Origin: Aphrophora alni
Taxonomy: Eukaryota; Arthropoda; Insecta; Hemiptera; Aphrophoridae
Length of the DNA: 64,000 nucleotides
NCBI GenBank assembly: GCA_963513935.1
Contig: OY740768.1
Location: 40,418,368-40,482,367, forward strand
Direction: 5' to 3'
Shown piece by piece: positions 59,288 to 64,000 of the stretch. A model generated the notes under the pieces. It did not search any database, had not been told where the DNA came from, and saw only the letters and a program-made list of their open reading frames with translations. How positions within the stretch are numbered: the stretch's first letter is position 1; every line of letters starts with the position of its first letter. Made by a program: the position numbers and the translations under genes.

Positions 59288-59720
59288 TCTATACAAGTGT
59301 AGCATATGCCCAGCATGTGTGTAGAATGTGTGTGTAGCTCATCATATTAAGATAGTCAAATGTGCCCAGCATGTGTGTATAATGTGTAAAAATCATATTG
59401 ACTTGAATGTGCCCAAAATATGCTAGGCATGTCCTCTAGAAGTGTAGCATGTGCATAGTTCATATTGTGATCATAAAACGTGCCAGGTTATGATGAGGAA
59501 AAAAATAATACGATTATTTTTGAGAAAAGGCGGAATGTGCCAAGTACGTTCTGAGAATATTCATGCATGTCCCAGGCACCTTGTGAGCGCTGTCGTTCAC
59601 TTTTCCTGAGTATATACCAGGAATATGCCAGGCATATTCTGGAATATTCCAGGATGTGCTTTTCACATTCTGCATTTTCTTAAAGAATGTACTGAGCATG
59701 TGCTGTCTGCATGAAAGTAT

Positions 59721-59925
59721 GTTTGTGCTGTCTGGTATGGTGATTTTTTTAATATCAATGTTTTTAAAACCAAAATCTTTTTAGCAACTAAATAACAGTC
59801 AATGAGTTATTGAATGAGTTGTGCTCACGACCATAAGATTCAGTTCGGTTGATTAATTAAAAAAATTACAACGTTTTACTGGATATGATATGTAGAACAC
59901 AGTATTAATTCTTTGTATCCTTGTA
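59721..59925. other. Short spacer, nothing recognised
   Basis: AT-rich sequence between the tandem array and the retrotransposon fragment. Confidence 0.4.
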
Positions 59926-59927
59926 TT

Positions 59928-60404
59928 TTTGGTGATCTGTCCAAGGCATTTGATTGTGTGGATCATTCTCTATTGCTTCAGAAAATGAAGAAATGTGGTA
60001 TTAATGAAAATCTTGTATCTTTGATAAAATCTAATTTACGGAATAGAAGACAAAGGACTATTTTATACAGTGCTAGTGAAAGATATCTATCTAAATTGGA
60101 TTATGTCAAATTTGGGGTACCACAGGGATCCATACTGGGACCATTGTTCTTAGTTTATATAAATAATCTTTCACCGGCAACAAATTTAGAATTAATATTA
60201 TTTGCAGATGACACCACAGCAGTTATCAAGCAAAATTTTTTGAAACTTTGAACAATGTAGTAGTTGAATCACTAGAAGAGTTAGATTCTTGGTTTACAGA
60301 AAATGGGCTTCTTCTGAATCCAGACTAAACCGAAATAATACATTTTAAAACAAACAGTAATGGAAAAAAAATTCAAAATTCTGTATATTGTCGTAAGTTT
60401 TTGG
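59928..60404 (+). pseudogene. Non-LTR retrotransposon reverse transcriptase fragment
   Basis: Frame 1 (59,928-60,248) reads FGDLSKAFDCVDHSLLLQKM, then KKCGINENLVSLIKSNLRNR, a Gly-Val-Pro-Gln-Gly-Ser-Ile-Leu-Gly-Pro box at about 60,114-60,143 and the catalytic FADD at 60,201-60,212 (family motif FADDxx). It meets a stop at 60,249-60,251. After a one-base shift the homology goes on as NNVVVESLEELDSWFTENGL and LLNPD, a stop, then TEIIHFKTNSNGKK. The first aspartate lies in the DLSKAFD box. This resembles Jockey/CR1-like LINEs, but I cannot fix the clade. The 5' part, endonuclease and C-terminus are absent. The upstream in-frame TTG at 59,913 is not a real start. Confidence 0.9.
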
Positions 60405-60454
60405 TTATATATATATAATTAGATATATTAATAAGACTTACCGTCACAATAGTC

Positions 60455-60815
60455 TATATTTTTCTGTAGTTATATCACTAAGGCCATTTCGGCTATTCAG
60501 CCATTTTCAAGTGTTATGCTGGGTTTTCCCGTTGTCTTAGTTTAAAATCACAAATTACGAACACACGACACAACAAACACACAAGTTCTTTAAACATTTA
60601 AAACATGATGCAGTAGGCCCACTGTCACAACGAGTACTCCAGTACTGAGTACGCGTTGTGACAGTGGGCCTACTGCATCATGTTTTAAATGTTTAAAGAA
60701 CTTGTGTGTTTGTTATGTGTCGTGTGTTCGTAATTTGTGATTTTAAACTAAGACAACGGGAAAACCCAGCATAACACTTGAAAATGGCTGATAAAATATA
60801 GATATTAACAACCCA
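60455..60815. repeat. Long foldback with ~140-bp arms and Penelope-type motif
   Basis: The main arms are 60,498-60,640 and 60,648-60,790, almost perfect reverse complements around a 7-base loop (CAGTACT). They include ACACTTGAAAATGGCTG at the right end. The left flank (60,455-60,497) continues the pairing after a gap: ATAGTCTATATTTTT against AAAATATAGATATT. Read on the minus strand the left part is TTGAAAATGGCTGAATAGCC then GAAATGGCC, i.e. the motif CTGAAGAT-stem-GAAACG with a good GGC/GCC stem, and the right arm has lost that stem. It sits directly downstream of the LINE fragment and may interrupt it. Confidence 0.85.
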
Positions 60816-62235
60816 AAACAGTCTGCCAGATTGCAAGTAACAAATAATTGCAGTTCAGGAATAATTAGCAAAAAAACAAAATTGAAGCTTGTTTTATTAT
60901 TAAAGACTATTTATTATCAAAGACTTAATTTCAAAAAATATGATTTTACCCTTACAAGTTTATGGCACAAGTGAAGCAAACTTAGGCTTTATTTAAATAT
61001 ATCTCATTTGTTGCGTGAAGAAACCTGAAGGAAGAGTAGGTAGCTGAGCAAGTGGTGAATTAGGCTAGTGGCAGAGAAGTAAACAAAGAGGGTGCCAAAG
61101 ACAGAACGACAAAAACACACATTCCTTGTACAGTAGTTGTGATTCTATTTTGTTTTTGTGGAACTTTAATCCAGTGGCGTAAAAAAATATATATAAAGGA
61201 ATTAAAAAAAATAAATGTAGTAAACACACTACTGTACCATCAAAATAAATTTTACAATGAACAACATTTTGTTAAGATATCTTAATAAAACTGTTCCATA
61301 AATAATATAACCATGGATCATAAGTCTGAAACCGTAATCATTACGATTGAGCAATCTGTTTACTAGCAGTTAACAATAGTGCTATCCCGCCCAAACTTAT
61401 CAAGACTTATTTGAGGAATACAATGTCGAACTCCAGACTGAGTTCGAGCTTGTGCTATCGATCTTAACATATTAGCAGACAAATATTTTCACATGAAGAA
61501 AAGAAAAGGTTTTAAATAATTAATTATAATTATAACAAGTTACAAGGTTTTTAAAAATAATAAACCTAGATGTTTAATGTTGCAGTTTTTCATTCCCTTT
61601 TATAAATGATAATTTTTTTTAAACTTAAAGCTTGCATGTTCTTTTGAATATGATACTTCATAGCATTGGCATATTTAACTACAATGCTACCAACAGATAG
61701 TTTGGTTATATAAAGAATGTCCTATACTTAAATTAATTTACTTTCATTTCAATTTACAGTAAAAATAATGTCTAATTACTACCAAATAGTAGTTGCTTAT
61801 AAGACCATGGGGTGGGATTGCTTACGGTTGAAGAGGGGTCATCAAAAGCTGACAAGCTGCGACTTCGTTTTTTGGGGGGTGCCATTCTTGTAGCTGCGGG
61901 GGTGGCAATCAATAAAGTTATGTCACTGCTTCAATCTTTATTCTTTCAGCAAGTAAAACATTAGTAAACCACCATTTCAATTACTATATTTAAATTGTCT
62001 AAACATAACATGCAATGAATAATTATATAAAGCAAACAAAAGACTATTTGTTGCCTTCACTACCGGGTACAATATAAAATTCTTTTCCCTGATAACTAAC
62101 ATTTAAGTATAATTTAACTTATCTAGTAATAGGTAAGTGCTTGGGTGTTTGATTATAGAAATACAAGCAGTGATGAAAAAACAAGCTACTTTTTGTGGAT
62201 TGCATTGGGACTTAGAATAAAGACTAAATTTTTAT
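60816..62235. other. No gene recognised
   Basis: 61,000-61,130 and 61,800-61,925 are GC-richer (GGGGTGGGATTGCTTACGG, GGTGCCATTCTTGTAGCTGC). I looked for the lost LINE C-terminus after the foldback and could not recognise it. The rest is AT-rich. Confidence 0.35.
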
Positions 62236-62239
62236 ATTA

Positions 62240-63260
62240 TCTCATAATTCCTAACACTATCTTCACTATCACTACTACTGCATCTTCTGTCCTCAGCTAA
62301 ATTGACAATTATTCTTTCAATAACAGATTCCAACTTTTAAATATTCATCCTCATTCTTTTCAGCTAGATTACACCTTTTTAGCCAATCATCAGGGTTATC
62401 ATATACATTTTATCCTTAGCCCAATTAATGCAGTTCTCCACTTTAAATGTATTGTCTTTAGAAACATGATTTTCATCTAATGGGGTTCAAATCGGGATGG
62501 TGAATGGTCTGCTTACACTAACTACATTCTTCAAGTAAGGAGTCAATTTCATATGTTTTGTTCTGTTTTTACTTAAGTTAATAAGTGAATACGATTCTGG
62601 TTTGAACGTTTTATCATGGTAAGATACTGTATATTGTTTTTGAAGCTATGTGATTATATCAGATTTTTTGAAGTTAGAATTTCGAGATGGGTTTAACTGT
62701 GTGTTTTGATATGACACATTGTCAATGACAAAAACTGAGTTAGATGGAAGATTAGGAATTAACTTACCCTTTAACCAATTTTAATAATTCAAGGAGTTGT
62801 GATGGTCACGACATTTTTCTCTATACTTAAACATTAATAATGCTTCTTTGATTAATTCTTGTTCCTTGCCAGCATGCACATTGATGGTATATTGTCCCTG
62901 AGAATGGGAGTATGAGGGTCTACATTTGAGTCGTTTGTTCACGAGTGCGATTTAATGTATGATGAATGTAAATAAGTTTCATCTTTTTATACGATTGTTC
63001 TTTTCTCATCCCTAAATCTTTCGGTGGTCTGCTTTTCCAATTAAAATTTTTCTATTATTACAAAACTTCTACCGTTTTAAACCAAACTTTTTATAATATT
63101 CTAGAGACCACAAACCTTTGCTAAAACAAATATTTCCTTCAATACAGGAAGCACATTTTTTTACTGTAGGTCATTTTTTATGCATGTCATGAAATTCATG
63201 TATGCATCTACGAACACTTGTCAAATCCATCTATTTCGGATTTCTGTTTTTTTAGCTGTT
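62240..63260 (-). pseudogene. Nearly full-length DDE transposase pseudogene (Tc1/mariner-like, insect type)
   Basis: Reading the minus strand with several frame changes gives, in order: KSEIDGFDKC and RRCIHEFHDMHKK (N-terminal helices), CNNRKILIGKADHRK, RDEKRTIV-stop-KDETYLHSSYIKSHS (first catalytic Asp in DETY), MHAGKEQELIKEALLMFKYR, NWLKGKLIPNLPSNSVFVID with NVSYQNTQLNPSRNSNFKKS (second Asp in VIDN), DIITWLQK, KPESYSLINLSKN, IHHPDLNPI (third acidic region, usually PPYHPDLNPIE), INWAKDKMY, DNPDDWLKRCNLAEKNEDEY and finally VESVIERIIVNLAEDRRCSS with SSDSEDS. The order matches the insect DDE_3-type transposases throughout. At least three stops and four frameshifts show it is long dead. No terminal repeats were found. 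Confidence 0.85.
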
Positions 63261-63586
63261 GTTTATGAAGAATTGATGAGTATTCTCAGTGGATTTATTT
63301 CCTTTAGTATATGCTGTATACTACTATGAAATACACCCCATTATGTATGATAACCTACTATGAAGGGTTCAGTGACTATTTTTGTGCATGCTGTGAAATT
63401 CATTTATGCATCTATGATCACTTCAAATCCATCTATTTCGGATTTCTGTTTTTTTAGCTGTTGTTTATGAAGAATTGATGAGTATTCTCAGTGGATTTAT
63501 TTTCTTTAGTATATGCTGTATACTACTATGAAATACACTCCATTATGTATGATAACCTACTATAAAGGAGTCAGCGACTATTTTTG
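63181..63586. repeat. Two-copy tandem duplication of ~203 bp
   Basis: Copies 63,181-63,384 and 63,385-63,586 are nearly identical. Both begin TGCATG, contain CCATCTATTTCGGATTTCTG and GAAGAATTGATGAGTATTCT, and end GACTATTTTTG, with a 4-bp deletion in the second (ACACTTGTCAAATC against TCACTTCAAATC). The unit includes the N-terminal coding part of the transposase pseudogene, so that part is present twice. The few differences imply a recent event compared with the decay of the gene. Confidence 0.95.
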
Positions 63587-64000
63587 AAGTGGTAACATTA
63601 TCAGACCTTCTTGTATCTTCCTTTTCATAAAATTATAAATAATACATTACTTCACTTGACTGACTATGAATTACTCTTTCCCATTTTTTTCACGTGTCTA
63701 CTTCCATAATATTACTATGGTATTAAGTGTCCCACATACCTCACTAAAATAAAACACACAAAACAATAACTACTCATACCTATGTTTTACTAACAACACT
63801 ATATCCACTCTATAATCCGCTATCCCATGGTTTGGCATGTTTTATAATCCACCACACCTCGGTCCTGCTCGGTAAATATTGCAACAGGTGTGTCTCGGCT
63901 TTGGTCACTAGCCGCCATTTTCTCAGTATGATGTCATTCTAGAAACGCATTGCATCATCATAACTCTGTTGTAATTGTTGTTTTCTGTTATATTATTTGT
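63587..64000. other. No gene recognised
   Basis: 63,790-63,960 is less AT-rich (CCACCACACCTCGGTCCTGC, TGTGTCTCGGCTTTGGTCAC). It could hold the 5' end of the transposase element or unrelated sequence. No terminal repeat is recognised before the window ends. Confidence 0.35.

Larger units (their letters stand above)
58795..59720. repeat. Diverged tandem repeat interrupted by a retroelement
   Basis: Outside the insertion at 58,847-59,287 the sequence repeats GAATGTGCCC(A)A..ATATGCTAGGCAT, AGTGTAGCATGTG and CATATTGTGATCAT phrases with roughly 60-80-bp spacing, diverging to the right into GGAATATGCCAGGCATATTC forms. The copy at 59,405-59,490 shows the uninterrupted arrangement. The non-coding minus-strand frame at 59,514-59,699 is part of this array. 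Confidence 0.7.

Noticed and set aside
59514..59699. 61-codon minus-strand frame with WNIPEYAWHIPG-like phrases
   Set aside because: It follows from the diverged tandem repeat (GGAATATGCCAGGCATATTC forms), not from a gene.

Overview
The window looks like non-coding animal DNA, most likely from an arthropod with a large AT-rich genome. An insect, perhaps a hemipteran, is my best guess. The evidence is strong AT bias, no long open reading frames, no operon-like layout, many (AT)n and (CT)n microsatellites, and several families of decayed transposable elements. The transposase remnants are of a DDE type common in insect genomes. I recognise no intact host gene. The window is either intergenic or part of one or more very long introns.

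Layout. Positions 1-2702 are the end of a satellite array of 129-bp units. Each unit is three related 43-bp monomers, and a block of eight units forms a still higher order of repetition. From about 2.7 to 24 kb the sequence is AT-rich with scattered copies of one interspersed repeat, called R1 here, whose longest copies exceed 600 bp. A second diffuse repeat (R2) and a few GC-richer islands of unknown role are also present. Around 24.08-24.29 kb two short segments have good splice signals and could be small exons. From 24.4 to 60.8 kb a recurrent structured motif (CTGAAGAT, stem-loop, GAAACG) appears at least eleven times. It often lies in inverted pairs that form long foldbacks. The copy at 58.9 kb sits at the 3' end of a truncated Penelope-like element with a GIY-YIG endonuclease remnant, which ties the motif to that retroelement class. 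That element lies inside a diverged short tandem repeat and has a visible target-site duplication.

DNA transposon remains are a transposase C-terminus at 26.5-27.1 kb, a 663-bp internally deleted element with both terminal inverted repeats at 50,234-50,896, a heavily broken but nearly full-length transposase on the minus strand at 62.24-63.26 kb, and two single ends at 28.29 and 52.80 kb. A non-LTR retrotransposon reverse-transcriptase fragment lies at 59.93-60.40 kb, followed by a foldback. A degraded tRNA-derived SINE-like segment lies near 31.5 kb.

The genes present do not act together. They are relics of independent mobile elements. The most unusual items are the nested 43/129/1031-bp satellite, the family of Penelope-type structured motifs that recurs as foldbacks, the hammerhead-like core at 58.9 kb, and the multi-copy R1 repeat with an internal ~117-bp tandem expansion.
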